A DNA stretch of 64,000 bases from Leptolyngbya sp. SIOISBB (GCA_010671905.1 JAAHII010000001.1:7809557-7873556), one strand, 5' to 3'. Shown: positions 54,458 through 63,732, counted from the first letter of the stretch. The notes: generated by a model not told the origin, from the sequence alone. A program made the numbers and translations.

Positions 54458-55825
54458 ATGAAACGACGTATCCACATCAATCTTATTACCGCCATGACTG
54501 CGCTCTTGGCAACAACCGCAGTCGCAATGCCGCTTAGGCCCGCCATGATCGCGCTCGCTGACCAAATCCGGACCTATGGTGTCGATGGACGCGATGGCAT
54601 CGACGGACGTCATGGACAGTCGGGACGAGATGGTCGATCTCAGAGCGTTCGGGCTGATGGCCTCTCTATACGCATTGAGGCGATGGGAGAACCAGGCCAG
54701 GATGGCGAAGATGGCGGCAGAGGCGATCGCCCTTCTTGTCCAGCCCAACCGGAGGATGTGCGTTATGACTTGCAGGCTCCAGACGGCGGCGATGGCGGCG
54801 ATGGCGGCGATGGCGGGCAAGGTGGTCGGGGCGGCGATGTCACAATTTACTACACCGACTCAGCGCAGTTGCGACAGGTGTTGGTGAATGCCATGGGGGG
54901 ACTGTCCGGTCGCGGGGGACGGGGCGGCGTGGGTGCCAATGGCTGTCGCTGTGACGATCGCAGTTGGCGTGTACGAGTCTGCCATGACGGCAATTGCGAA
55001 GAAGAACGTTACGACTGTCGTGATGGCAACCCTGGAGACTATGGTCGTGATGGCCGCAATGGTGCAGCTGGGGGATTAGGCCAAGTCTGGTTAGTGAATC
55101 AATACACCCCTCTCTCCTCAGATCAACCGACGCTGACCCAGCCGTTGGAATCCTTTTTGCGGCAGCCCGTATCATTGTCAAAACACCTGTGGGAAACGCG
55201 GCGCGGTGCCGGAGCCTTGTTAGCAACTGGTTCAACAGTGGATGACACTTACTATCAATATCTGGAGCGATTAGAAGCGGAGGCCCAAATTGTTTGGCAG
55301 GCCGAGCGATCGCCCACGACCTTTCTCGCTTTATCGCCCACGATCACCTTGACGGATACGGGCAACTTAGACCTCGATTTTCCTGACAGGTATTGGATTG
55401 ATGGTCGCACTGAGCAGGCTGGCACCCTCACGACTTACACCATTGACTACATTGTGCGGGCCGATGAAGTCACAGATTTTGCCTGGGGTAACCAGACCGG
55501 ACGAGGAGACGACTTCGCCGTGACCGTGATTGACCTGGGTCAAGAGTCTGCATTCGTCAATACCCAGTTCGAGTTGATCTATCGCACTACAGACGATGAT
55601 CCGCGCAGCAATCGACGCGTTCGTTATCAAGAACAGTTTTCTGGCCGTCTTCCCGCAGCGGTGATCACCCAAGACCAAAATCGCTTTGTCCTGAATCTCG
55701 GGCAGTTACCGATTAGTAATCGCTACTTTCGGCGGGGTACCAATGCTCAGGTAGAGCTGCGCATTGTGCGATCGCTCGGCCAAAACTCCGCCGAGGTCAT
55801 GTTGGAATGGGAAGGTCAACTATAG
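54458..55825 (+). CDS. Exported protein with collagen-like Gly-rich region, 455 aa
   Basis: The N-terminal MKRRIHINLITAMTALLATT and following small residues are a signal peptide. Residues about 40-200 contain Gly-x-y triplets with many Asp and Arg (VDGRDGIDGRHGQSGRDGR, GDGGDGGDGGQGGRGGD) interrupted by cysteine-containing islands (NGCRCDD, VCHDGNCEEERYDCRDGN). The C-terminal 250 residues are strand-rich and look like a folded, beta-type domain (TIDYIVRADEVTDFAWG, VELRIVRSLGQNSAEVMLEW). It should be periplasmic or outer-surface. I know no family for the whole. The start is set at ATG 54458; the open frame reaches 54425. Confidence 0.78.
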   Translation: MKRRIHINLITAMTALLATTAVAMPLRPAMIALADQIRTYGVDGRDGIDGRHGQSGRDGRSQSVRADGLSIRIEAMGEPGQDGEDGGRGDRPSCPAQPEDVRYDLQAPDGGDGGDGGDGGQGGRGGDVTIYYTDSAQLRQVLVNAMGGLSGRGGRGGVGANGCRCDDRSWRVRVCHDGNCEEERYDCRDGNPGDYGRDGRNGAAGGLGQVWLVNQYTPLSSDQPTLTQPLESFLRQPVSLSKHLWETRRGAGALLATGSTVDDTYYQYLERLEAEAQIVWQAERSPTTFLALSPTITLTDTGNLDLDFPDRYWIDGRTEQAGTLTTYTIDYIVRADEVTDFAWGNQTGRGDDFAVTVIDLGQESAFVNTQFELIYRTTDDDPRSNRRVRYQEQFSGRLPAAVITQDQNRFVLNLGQLPISNRYFRRGTNAQVELRIVRSLGQNSAEVMLEWEGQL

Positions 55826-56216
55826 TCATGCAAGCAATCAATCCAATCACAGCGATCACCAACTCGTTTGGCTCGAATATGGAGCCGGTTTGCATTAAAT
55901 CGGCATTGGATTGAATTTAGCCCCCATCCCTCAACCGTCAAACACCTCAAAGACACATTTTCTGGTCAGACATTGATTGTTATATGCGGCAGCGTCATGG
56001 GAGCGACGCCACAAGCCATATTCCACTGGCGGCAATAGGCTGCAGCGCAAAGTGGCATTTCAAACCCGAAACCTTACAGTGGTTCCCGCGCCCGTGAGGT
56101 GCAGTACATATCCTGAAACTCTTGCCATCATTAAACTCCAGATCTGAATTCGTCCCTCACTGGGCTGAGAAAAGCTGTATAACGCGTGAGACTGTTTTAA
56201 TGGCGATCGCAGTGGA
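55826..56216. other. Intergenic, nothing supported
   Basis: Between convergent genes. No gene, hairpin with T-run or repeat stands out. Confidence 0.4.
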
Positions 56217-56951
56217 CTATGAATCAGCAGCAATCTGTTGGTGATCGCGAAGTTGTAGGAGATCCCAAAAATCACTGTCATCCTGTTCCTTGCCATCCTC
56301 TGTGGGAAGGTAGTAGTACATTGCCCGGCGGATGAGCACGGCAGCAATTCCAGCGCCTAGAAACTCCAAAACGGTGAATGTAACTTGGGTGATGGCATTT
56401 ACCTGAGCAACTTGTTGGTTAAATGCTGTTGTCCCAAAGTCAGCTACCACAATTTGAAAATTGAGCAGAAAGTTAGTGACACTGGCTACCAGGCTAATGA
56501 ACAGCAAAATCTTTGTACTCTTGACAAGTGCTCCATACACTTTTGACTCGGCTAGCAAGGCTTTTAGTGACTTTTCTTGCTCTAACGAATCAGGACTCAT
56601 GCCTTGCATGAGAAAGTAGTACATGATGGGCTTTCCCAGCATGATGGAAAGACCAAACACCACCACCGAAAAGATAGAGCCGATACTGTCTTTAAAGGCA
56701 AACTGAATACCATCGACAAACCAAAATGCGAGTAAGCCGCGTAAGATCGCAAACATACCCACATAGCTCGTGATGAAATTAAATCGTCGGGTGATACAAC
56801 ACGTGTCGAGCAAAATCCAAGCGACGGGTACTAACGCCGCCACGATATAGGTGGTTACGGTCCCCAACTGTTCATTCAAGTTGTTCAAGATCAGAATGGG
56901 AATTACTGCTCCCACGATGATATCTAGGGCTAGTTTTACTTTGCGATTCAT
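56217..56951 (-). CDS. VC0807-like integral membrane protein, 244 aa
   Basis: Six hydrophobic segments: IIVGAVIPILILNNL, YIVAALVPVAWILLD, VGMFAILRGLLAFWFV, IGSIFSVVVFGLSIML, ILLFISLVASVTNFLL and VTFTVLEFLGAGIAAVLI. The N-terminal DIIVGAVIPILILN and the helix 2 pattern resemble the VC0807-type family of uncharacterised inner-membrane proteins. The polar C-terminal tail is Asp/Gln-rich. Single gene with no functional clue. Confidence 0.7.
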   Translation of the reverse strand: MNRKVKLALDIIVGAVIPILILNNLNEQLGTVTTYIVAALVPVAWILLDTCCITRRFNFITSYVGMFAILRGLLAFWFVDGIQFAFKDSIGSIFSVVVFGLSIMLGKPIMYYFLMQGMSPDSLEQEKSLKALLAESKVYGALVKSTKILLFISLVASVTNFLLNFQIVVADFGTTAFNQQVAQVNAITQVTFTVLEFLGAGIAAVLIRRAMYYYLPTEDGKEQDDSDFWDLLQLRDHQQIAADS

Positions 56952-57093
56952 GGCTGAGTCACTCTCTCAATGGCGGTAAAAACAGTAGACGTTTCAAACA
57001 AGATGTCGGTTTCATGCGGCAATCTGCAGCATCTTTTAGGCCATATCCAGGTAGAAAACTTTAGTTTCGAGCGATCGTACTGATCTCACCTAG

Positions 57094-57291
57094 CCTCTCC
57101 TTGATAATGCTACGGCTTATACACATCTCTAGTAAGACCGCAAATGCTGCATTGGCTCCCCCTTTATCCCCCCAACTTTGGGGGGATATCGGAGTTCACA
57201 GTCCCCCCAGAATTGGGGGATGTAGGGGGCTAGAGTTCTGGAAACGACTAACCGAAACTTATGTATAAGCGGCAGCCCTGATCAGGAGAGG
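57094..57291. mobile_element. MITE-like element, copy B, with outer arms
   Basis: The core at 57112-57272 has ends CGGCTTATACACA and TGTATAAGCGG, and is the reverse-complement relative of copy A at 18984-19140. Outside it lie a further pair of arms, CCTCTCCTTGAT (from 57094) and GATCAGGAGAGG (to 57291), also inverted. Copy A lacks these outer arms. Confidence 0.75.
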
Positions 57292-57343
57292 AACCGGAGT
57301 CCTTGACTCTTTTCTCTAGGCGCAAAACCAGGATTTCTCTAAA

Positions 57344-57551
57344 CCTCTCCTTGATAAGGCTGCCGCTTATACACATCTCTAGAACTCAGCACAAATGGCA
57401 GATCCCCCGCTGTCGCTGCCCCCTAAAAAAGGGGGCTCGATCCGATTCAAACTGGGATTTCCCCCTTTTTAAGGGGGATTAAGGGGGATCCAAGCTCAGG
57501 CGTGTTCTAAGGAATGACTTATGTATAAGCCGTAGCCTTGAGAAGGAGAGG
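57344..57551. mobile_element. MITE-like element, copy C, with outer arms
   Basis: The core at 57363-57532 has the same ends (CCGCTTATACACATCTCTAG and TATGTATAAGCCG) but a different middle, rich in GGGGGATC/CCCCCTTTTT hairpins. The outer arms CCTCTCCTTGATAAGGCTG and AGCCTTGAGAAGGAGAGG are inverted copies with few mismatches. It is only 52 bases from copy B in the same outer-arm context. Confidence 0.75.
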
Positions 57552-57710
57552 TGCCGGAGGCGTTGAGATTTCCTGGATTTAAAACTCCAGGTCTGATTCT
57601 GGATGAGGTTTGGCCATGGTGGCCATCCAGCAAAACGTTCGAGCGGCGATCAAAAAAACTGAAGATCAGTGGCCCGATCGCGCTGCGAATGTGTTGATCA
57701 GACAGCGTGA

Positions 57711-59114
57711 CTAAATGGCTCGATGGGCAGGTGTAGATAGAAGTTCTTGAGCGGCACGGATGCCGCTTTCTAACGCCCCATGGACCGTCGCGGCGCGGGT
57801 CAGATGAGTCGCCTCACCCGCAAAAAATAGAGTGCGGTCAACGGGTTGGGCGAGCTGCGATCGCAACCCCACACCATCGACCGGCACGTAAGAATAAGCC
57901 ATTCGCGCATAGGGATCAGCCTGCCAATCGACAAACCGCGCATCCGTTAAGCGAGCCGTTAGCGGCTTTTCAAACATCTGTTCCAAATGCTGTAAGCCGG
58001 TTTGAATCGCGCCGTCTCGCCCCAGCGCTCCCAGGGTGTCTGCCCCCTTTGCACCGGTGAACGCGGTTAGCACAGGTGCCTCATTAGAGCGTTGCCAACC
58101 CGGTCGCCACCAGAATTGCGTATCTAAGGGGGTGAGACAAGACTCCAGCTCTGATGGCCACCAAGGCTGATCAAATTTCAAGATCAGCTTAGTGATGTGT
58201 CCGGCACCGAGTCCCTGAATCGCCTTCAACTTGGCTTCTGGGAGGGGAGGGACAAACTCCACCGTGTTGGCTTTCAGTAGGGCCAGCGGCAAGGTGATCA
58301 CCACCTGTTGGGCAGTGTAAGTCTGGTCAGCTGCGGTTTGTACCTGGACGCCTGACGAACTCCAGCTGATGCGGGTCACGGGCGTGGCATACCGAATGTC
58401 TAACCCAGCAGCGAACTGTTCCAGCAGATGGGAGTAGCCCTTTTGGAGGCGAAAATAGCGATCGCCATCGCCAGCATAGGTTGTCTCCATTAACCCATAC
58501 ACCCCAAGCTGATCAAGGTTGGCCGCGTAGCTACCGCTGAGAGAATGGTCGACTAGCCGACGAACTTCTGGTGACCACTCGATCTGGTGTAGCTCCAGAA
58601 ACTGTGCCAGGCTCACGTCTGGTTTGCCTGCGTCAATCCAGTTCGCTATCAGCGTGTCAATCGGTGAGCCATTCAGCAAATCGAGGGCATCTAGACCCGG
58701 AATGGTGGACCACTGCCGAAAAGGCAGTAGCGCTTGATTGGCATAGGCAAACTGGTGTCGATAGTAATCAAAGGCTGGCAGGGTGGCCATCCGGTAGCGC
58801 CGCACCCAATCCCAGGTCACGATATTTTCACCATGGAGAAATTCTGCACCGTATTCGACCGGGTGCGACGCAAAATCGTAATCGGTGTGGACTCTGCCGC
58901 CAATGCGATCGCGGGCCTCCAACACCACTACCGAGCAGTCAGCATCCTGCAGGGTCTGCGCCGCCGCCAACCCAGCGGCCCCCGCGCCAATCACAAGGGT
59001 GTGGCAGTGGGTTGACTCAGGCGACGTTTGAGCTGTCAAACGCCGACACGTGGTCCCTGAAAACGCCGTGACCGCCAGCATCGCCAGCAACGAACGCCGA
59101 GTAAGAAGTTGCAT
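57711..59114 (-). CDS. Flavin monoamine oxidase-family protein, 467 aa
   Basis: FAD-dependent amine oxidase. Dinucleotide-binding VIGAGAAGLAAAQTL with VVLEARDRIGGRV, then EYGAEFLHG, and the C-terminal FAD site FFAGEATHLTRAATVHGAL. The N-terminus has TRRSLLAMLAVTAFSG, a twin-arginine-like signal, so it is probably exported folded with FAD. The start is ATG at 59112-59114; an upstream TTG is unlikely. It is divergent from a TetR-family regulator with two inverted-repeat operators between, so it is likely under its control. The amine substrate is unknown. Confidence 0.9.
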   Translation of the reverse strand: MQLLTRRSLLAMLAVTAFSGTTCRRLTAQTSPESTHCHTLVIGAGAAGLAAAQTLQDADCSVVVLEARDRIGGRVHTDYDFASHPVEYGAEFLHGENIVTWDWVRRYRMATLPAFDYYRHQFAYANQALLPFRQWSTIPGLDALDLLNGSPIDTLIANWIDAGKPDVSLAQFLELHQIEWSPEVRRLVDHSLSGSYAANLDQLGVYGLMETTYAGDGDRYFRLQKGYSHLLEQFAAGLDIRYATPVTRISWSSSGVQVQTAADQTYTAQQVVITLPLALLKANTVEFVPPLPEAKLKAIQGLGAGHITKLILKFDQPWWPSELESCLTPLDTQFWWRPGWQRSNEAPVLTAFTGAKGADTLGALGRDGAIQTGLQHLEQMFEKPLTARLTDARFVDWQADPYARMAYSYVPVDGVGLRSQLAQPVDRTLFFAGEATHLTRAATVHGALESGIRAAQELLSTPAHRAI

Positions 59115-59146
59115 AAGCAAAGTATCTGCCAAGAGGCGATAGAATC

Positions 59147-59185
59147 TGAACGTTGTTCACATTTTCAAAAATACGAACAGCGTTC
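59147..59185. promoter_or_regulatory. Two GAAC-N3-GTTC operators in the divergent promoter
   Basis: TGAACGTTGTTCA (59147-59159) and GAACAGCGTTC (59175-59185) share the GAAC-N3-GTTC palindrome, with centres 27 bases apart. They sit between the amine oxidase and the TetR-family genes, as expected for an autoregulated repressor. Confidence 0.7.
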
Positions 59186-59213
59186 ATGTTTTGTCAACCC
59201 ATCTGTAAAATCA

Positions 59214-59861
59214 ATGCCCGATCCGAATCCTGCTAGCTCATCCAAGCTCAACCAGATGCGGCGGCAGCCTCAGCAAGCCCGCAGCCAAGAACGGGTTCAG
59301 CAAATTCTCGACGTAGCTGAACAGCTCTTTGTGGAAACGGGGTATGACTCCACGACAACCCGAGCGATCGCCACCCAGGCCGGCGTTTCGGTCGGGTCAC
59401 TTTATCAGTTCTTTCCGGATAAAGAAGCGATTCTCAAAGCCTTAGCGATTCAGTACATGCAAGCGCAGTATCAGCGGTTTCTCGATCTGCATACTCCCGC
59501 AGCGGTCAAGCTACCGTTACGCAGTTATGTCAACAACATGATTGATGTATTCGACCAGTTCTATACCGACTATCCGGGGTCACAGGCGATTTTTGAACAG
59601 TTACTCAACACGATTACCTGGTCGAAAATCGAAAAAATCGATGATTTTGAATATCAAGTCATTGATGAATTGGCCCGTTTCTTTCAGGCGCGCAAGCCCA
59701 GTTTGCCGATGACTAAATGCGAGCGGATGGCCATGATCATCACCAAAACGACGACCGAACTCCTCTGGCTTTCCCTGAGTAGCGATCAAGAACTGCGTCA
59801 AGACTTAGTGGCGGAAACCAAACTACTGACATGGAGTTACCTTCAACAATGCTTAGATTGA
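59214..59861 (+). CDS. TetR-family transcriptional regulator, 215 aa
   Basis: N-terminal TetR helix-turn-helix: RVQQILDVAEQLFVETGYDS, then TTRAIATQAGVSVGSLYQFF and PDKEAILKALA. The C-terminal ligand-binding part (residues about 80-215) is helical and not distinctive. I set the start at ATG 59214; the open frame extends to 59109 but would run into the operators, and ATG 59256 is an alternative. Its target is probably the divergent amine oxidase gene and itself. Confidence 0.92.
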   Translation: MPDPNPASSSKLNQMRRQPQQARSQERVQQILDVAEQLFVETGYDSTTTRAIATQAGVSVGSLYQFFPDKEAILKALAIQYMQAQYQRFLDLHTPAAVKLPLRSYVNNMIDVFDQFYTDYPGSQAIFEQLLNTITWSKIEKIDDFEYQVIDELARFFQARKPSLPMTKCERMAMIITKTTTELLWLSLSSDQELRQDLVAETKLLTWSYLQQCLD

Positions 59862-60086
59862 GGCAAGCCTTGGCTAAAAGCATCTGCCTTAAAGTCACTT
59901 GGGGTCACCCAGGTGGGTGAAGTAATCAAGACCTAACCGTAGGTGCCGCCCGCAAACTCTCAATGACACGCTAATAACCAGGACTGAAGCTGTGCTGAAA
60001 ACTCCGTCTTGCCGATTAGAAAGCGCTGCCATGGCCTGTTTAGAACTGAGTCGAAAGGTGACATGCTCCGCGTCTACACCCTAAAT

Positions 60087-60160
60087 CCCTCTCCCAAAAT
60101 TGGGAGAGGGACTTCAAGCCCCTTGCCCCCCTCTTCTCCAAGATTCGGGAGAAGGGGCTG
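60087..60160. repeat. Two adjacent REP-like hairpins
   Basis: CCCTCTCCCAA-AA-TTGGGAGAGGG (60087-60110) is a perfect 11-bp hairpin. About six bases later AAGCCCC and TTCTCC pair with GGGAGAAGGGGCT, giving a second stem. This is a frequent intergenic repeat type in cyanobacteria. The rest of the 59862-60321 gap shows nothing else. Confidence 0.8.
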
Positions 60161-60321
60161 GGGGGATGTAGAGCTTTGCTCTTCCCGCAGGGTGGACTTT
60201 CCAAGGGCTGGCAAACTCGACATGCTCCCAAAAGGGTGGGCGATCGCGATGGCATAGCGGATATTTTTCTTGGCTCCAAACATAAACCATCAGCCAATTT
60301 TTACTGACTACTGTGTGATCA

Positions 60322-60990
60322 ATGACTCCACTATTACGCTTCAACGTTAACCGCCAAAGGCTGGCTCAATTGTCTGCAGGCGTAGCTCTCACGCTTGGTT
60401 TAGTGACCGGATGTGTGTTGCCATCAGCCCCCAGCGACCCCAATTTCAGAACTCATACAGGCGTTCCCCTGCCACCCAGTTCGGTGAGTAATAGCGTTTT
60501 GACCACGGCGGCACAAGACCTCGGCGTTCCCCGAGCTGACCTCCGCCTGCTGCGAGCGAATGAAGAAACTTGGACAGACGGTTGCCTCGGCATTGGGTTA
60601 CCCCATGAAGGTTGCCTACAAGCCTTAGTCGAGGGCTGGCAATTGGAAGTCGTTTATGACAACCAGAGCTGGTTTTATCGCACCGATGCCACCGGAGACA
60701 ACGTCCGCCAATCTTATTTGGAAAACAACCTGCCGCCTTCTTTGAGGGATCTGGTTCTCACCACAGCCGCAGCCGACTCAGGCATCACTCAAGAACGGTT
60801 GGAGATTATTAGAGCGGAGCCCCGTGACTGGGATGGTTGTTTAGGGCTGGAAAACCCTGCGGAAGCGTGCGCACAAGTGAGGATTTTCGGCTGGCAAGTG
60901 ACGGTCATGGATGGAAATCGACTGCTGGTTTATCACACCGATATGATTGGCTATCAAATTCGCCTCAACGTTCAAGAGTCTTCGCTATAG
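60322..60990 (+). CDS. Lipoprotein with two repeated domains, 222 aa
   Basis: Signal peptide with lipobox LVTGC and lipidation Cys31. Two copies of a 65-residue unit follow (about 57-125 and 140-205): SVLTTAAQDLGVPRADLRLL and LVLTTAAADSGITQERLEII, each ending in W-x-D-G-C-L-G and a WYR/YHTD type strand (ETWTDGCLGIGLPHEGCLQA; DWDGCLGLENPAEACAQV). Each unit has two Cys that may form a disulfide. It is a membrane-anchored, probably periplasmic protein. The function is unknown; the family recurs in cyanobacteria as hypothetical proteins. Confidence 0.8.
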   Translation: MTPLLRFNVNRQRLAQLSAGVALTLGLVTGCVLPSAPSDPNFRTHTGVPLPPSSVSNSVLTTAAQDLGVPRADLRLLRANEETWTDGCLGIGLPHEGCLQALVEGWQLEVVYDNQSWFYRTDATGDNVRQSYLENNLPPSLRDLVLTTAAADSGITQERLEIIRAEPRDWDGCLGLENPAEACAQVRIFGWQVTVMDGNRLLVYHTDMIGYQIRLNVQESSL

Positions 60991-61194
60991 CATTCATCAA
61001 TCATTTTGCCAGGTAAAGGCATTCGAGAGTCGCGCGAAAACAACATCCATCGCCCTTCTCACCCACCCACAGCCATAAACGGTTACTTATTGCCTGGCCG
61101 ATCCTTTCAGCAGCGATACTGCGCATGATTGGCTGTCCTCTCAAAAATTCAGTCCCAACATTTGTAAATTCAGAATTCCGATGGGGAGGTTCTT

Positions 61195-62214
61195 GTGCTC
61201 AAGTGGATAACTCGTCTCGTGCTGGTTGCTGCGGCGATACTCTTGCTAGCGTTGCTAATGGGCTTCGTCTACGAGCAGTGGTCTCGACGCAGCGTCGCTC
61301 AAGCCTTTCCACCCCCTGGCCAACTAGTCGAGGTTGACGGCAAGCTGTCTCACCTTGATTGCAGCGGGGAGGGGAGTCCGACGGTGATCCTAGAGGCTGG
61401 CATTAACGAGGGAGGATCGCAGACTTGGGAACTGGTGCGCCCAGCGCTGGCCCCATTGAGTCGTGTCTGTGCCTACGACCAAGCTGGCATTATGTGGAGC
61501 GAACCTCGCGATCGCCCCAGAGACGCCGACCACATTGCCGAAGATCTGCACACTCTATTGGCTGCTGCGGGTGAGTCTCCACCCTATGTGATGGTGGGTC
61601 ACTCGCTGGGGGGACTACTGATCAGAGTCTTTGCCGATCATTTCAGTGATGAAGTCGTTGGGTTGGTTTTCGTCGATTCTTCTCATCCGGAGCAAAACCA
61701 ACGCTTTCCTTCAGATGTGCTGGACATCATGGACTTCCCTCCACAGTTACTACTCAGATCTATTTCTGCACTAGGCATTCTTCGCCTGACAGCTCCACTC
61801 ACCCCAAGCACTCTTTCTCCAGTGGTTAGTGAGGCTATTCATAGTTACCTGCCGCAGAGTATGACCGGCATCGCTGACGTCATCGCAGCCATGGACGACA
61901 TTTTTGCTCAGGCGCAACAGACTGGGCCGTTTGGCGATCGCCCCACCGTCGTGCTGACGGCAGGCCGCTTTCTGGAAGAGCTGCCCTATCAGATGGATGC
62001 GGCAACCACCGCTAGATTGCGAGCCGTGTGGTCTGATATTTGGCCTCAATTACAGGCCGAACTCACAGAGCTATCGACGAATACAGACTGGCGCGTCATT
62101 CCAGGAGCATCGCACTACATACCTCTGGATGCTCCAGAGGCGATCGCAGTCGCGGTGAGTGACGTTGTGGCTGCTCACCGTGAAGACACTCCTGTCCGCC
62201 ATATCGAGCGATGA
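61195..62214 (+). CDS. Membrane-anchored alpha/beta hydrolase, 339 aa
   Basis: An uncleaved N-terminal helix (ITRLVLVAAAILLLALLMG) anchors the protein. The alpha/beta hydrolase fold follows, with oxyanion segment VILEAGINEGGSQTW, nucleophile Ser137 in VMVGHSLGGLL, Asp in VLTAGRFLEEL or nearby, and His in PGASHYIPLDAPEA. Start GTG at 61195 with GGGGAGG 6-8 bases upstream. Substrate unknown. Confidence 0.88.
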   Translation: MLKWITRLVLVAAAILLLALLMGFVYEQWSRRSVAQAFPPPGQLVEVDGKLSHLDCSGEGSPTVILEAGINEGGSQTWELVRPALAPLSRVCAYDQAGIMWSEPRDRPRDADHIAEDLHTLLAAAGESPPYVMVGHSLGGLLIRVFADHFSDEVVGLVFVDSSHPEQNQRFPSDVLDIMDFPPQLLLRSISALGILRLTAPLTPSTLSPVVSEAIHSYLPQSMTGIADVIAAMDDIFAQAQQTGPFGDRPTVVLTAGRFLEELPYQMDAATTARLRAVWSDIWPQLQAELTELSTNTDWRVIPGASHYIPLDAPEAIAVAVSDVVAAHREDTPVRHIER

Positions 62215-62403
62215 GCCGTTGAGATTTGACAACACTATTAACGCTGAAAATGACGTCCAGCAAGCTGTCCAGATTGTCAATAACTATCTAGTCAAAGGTG
62301 GCTCTCCGGTCACCGCTCTCAAGTAAAGCGGAAAGTGGCACGTTGCTCAAAAATGCCAAAGAACTTCCTGCTCCTAAAGTCGATTAATCTTGAGGAACTC
62401 TCC

Positions 62404-62997
62404 ATGATTACGCTGTACCACAACCCCCAAACGCGATCTTTGCGGATACGTTGGCTGCTAGAAGAACTCTCACTAGAGTACACGCTAAAGACTGTTGAGT
62501 TTGTGCCGCCAGTTGATGGCAAGATCTTCACCCAAAATACTCCGACTGGGCGTTTCCCGACGCTGGTGGATGGTGAAATTGTGCTGTGCGAGTCGGGGGC
62601 GATCGCTCAATACCTGATCGAACGTTACGGTGAAGCTCGCCTCGCTCCGGCCCTCGATTCACCCTTGCGAGGCCAATACCTACAGTGGATGCACTTTCCC
62701 GAAGGCACCTTGAACCCTTATATCAACGCCATCCAAAGATTTAAGGATGGGTTGCCAGCTGTGGCTGCCAGTCTCAGCAATGAACTCGATATTGCAGTGG
62801 GCTACTGCGATCACACTCTGTCTCAGCAGCCTTACATTGTCGGCAGCGCATTCTCAGGTGCCGATATCATGCTGGCGGTGAGTCTCCTTTCTATCAACCT
62901 CATGGGATTACTCGACGAAAAGCATCACCACATTGCTGCCTACTTCAGTCGTCTACAAACTCGTCCCGCGCTGAACCGTGCCTTGCAAGTCGAATAG
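62404..62997 (+). CDS. Glutathione S-transferase family protein, 197 aa
   Basis: N-terminal thioredoxin-like GST domain (MITLYHNPQTRSLRIRWLLE; GRFPTLVDGEIVLCESGAIA as the glutathione-gamma-glutamyl site E-S) and a helical C-terminal domain (FSGADIMLAVSLLSINL; PALNRAL). Cytosolic dimer expected. The ATG at 62404 has GAGG about eight bases upstream; the open frame extends 23 codons further upstream without similarity. Confidence 0.92.
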   Translation: MITLYHNPQTRSLRIRWLLEELSLEYTLKTVEFVPPVDGKIFTQNTPTGRFPTLVDGEIVLCESGAIAQYLIERYGEARLAPALDSPLRGQYLQWMHFPEGTLNPYINAIQRFKDGLPAVAASLSNELDIAVGYCDHTLSQQPYIVGSAFSGADIMLAVSLLSINLMGLLDEKHHHIAAYFSRLQTRPALNRALQVE

Positions 62998-63101
62998 ATC
63001 GAAGTCAACCAAGCAACGATTTTGTCAACTGACCATGCGACCAAATCGACCTCCGGCAATCAGAATCGGATCTTGAACTGGCCAAAATTAGGCAAACGAC
63101 T

Positions 63102-63635
63102 ATGCAATTACCCTCAAAGTCTCAAGTGACATTGCTGTTTGGCCCAATTGGCGCTGGCAAGTCCTTCATCGCCAAGCAGATTGCTCAGCAGGATGGGGCT
63201 TTGTATCTGGCGAGTGACAAATGGTTTCAAGCGCTGTACTTGCCGGATATGCCCAACCCGCCAGACATGAGTTGGGTCGTACCCCGCATCGAACGGTGTG
63301 AACACCTGATTTGGACACTCACCGAGCAGGCGATCGCGTCTGACATACCCGTGGTGCTGGATGTAGGCATGGCAACTGAACGCGCTAGAGAAAAATTTCA
63401 GACTCTGTGTAAAAGTTCGGGATGCCCGTATCGATTTGTTTTTGTGGATTCGCCATTGGCTGTGCGATCGCAGCGCGTGCGCGATCGCAACGAGCAGGCA
63501 TCTAGAACCGGTGACCTACCTGTAACCGATGAGATTTTTGTGTTTGCCAACGCTCAATTCCAACCGTCAACCGCGTCAGAGATCACCAAGCTATCGGCGG
63601 GCGTTGCTGATTTTGGGTATGAATTGAATCGCTGA
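63102..63635 (+). CDS. P-loop ATP-binding kinase-like protein, 177 aa
   Basis: Walker A motif FGPIGAGKSFIAKQIA (residues about 13-28), a second phosphate-handling segment YLASDKWF and a C-terminal FVDSPLAVRSQRVRDRN lid, as in small kinases of the AAA/zeta-toxin-like group (GVIDVGMATERA-type region seen as VVLDVGMATERAREKF). The substrate is unknown. The last codons and stop lie in a repeat also present at 51004. The tail may therefore have been replaced by repeat sequence. Confidence 0.82.
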   Translation: MQLPSKSQVTLLFGPIGAGKSFIAKQIAQQDGALYLASDKWFQALYLPDMPNPPDMSWVVPRIERCEHLIWTLTEQAIASDIPVVLDVGMATERAREKFQTLCKSSGCPYRFVFVDSPLAVRSQRVRDRNEQASRTGDLPVTDEIFVFANAQFQPSTASEITKLSAGVADFGYELNR

Positions 63636-63732
63636 CCAGAAGCACGACCCGAGTTGACTCACCCTCAATAGCGGAGAGCGGGCATCTTGCCCGCGGTTTC
63701 GAACACCGGATTCATACTTCGATTCAGCAACG
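63601..63732 (+). repeat. Dispersed 130-bp repeat, copy 2, with REP-like hairpin
   Basis: Direct imperfect copy of 51004-51135. It includes the perfect hairpin GCGGGC-ATCTT-GCCCGC (63678-63694), a common cyanobacterial REP type; in copy 1 the right arm has decayed. Confidence 0.8.

Noticed and set aside
62219..62326. 35-codon frame ending NNYLVKGGSPVTALK before the GST gene
   Set aside because: Reads like the tail of a protein but has no ATG or ribosome site; possibly a gene remnant, too short to support.
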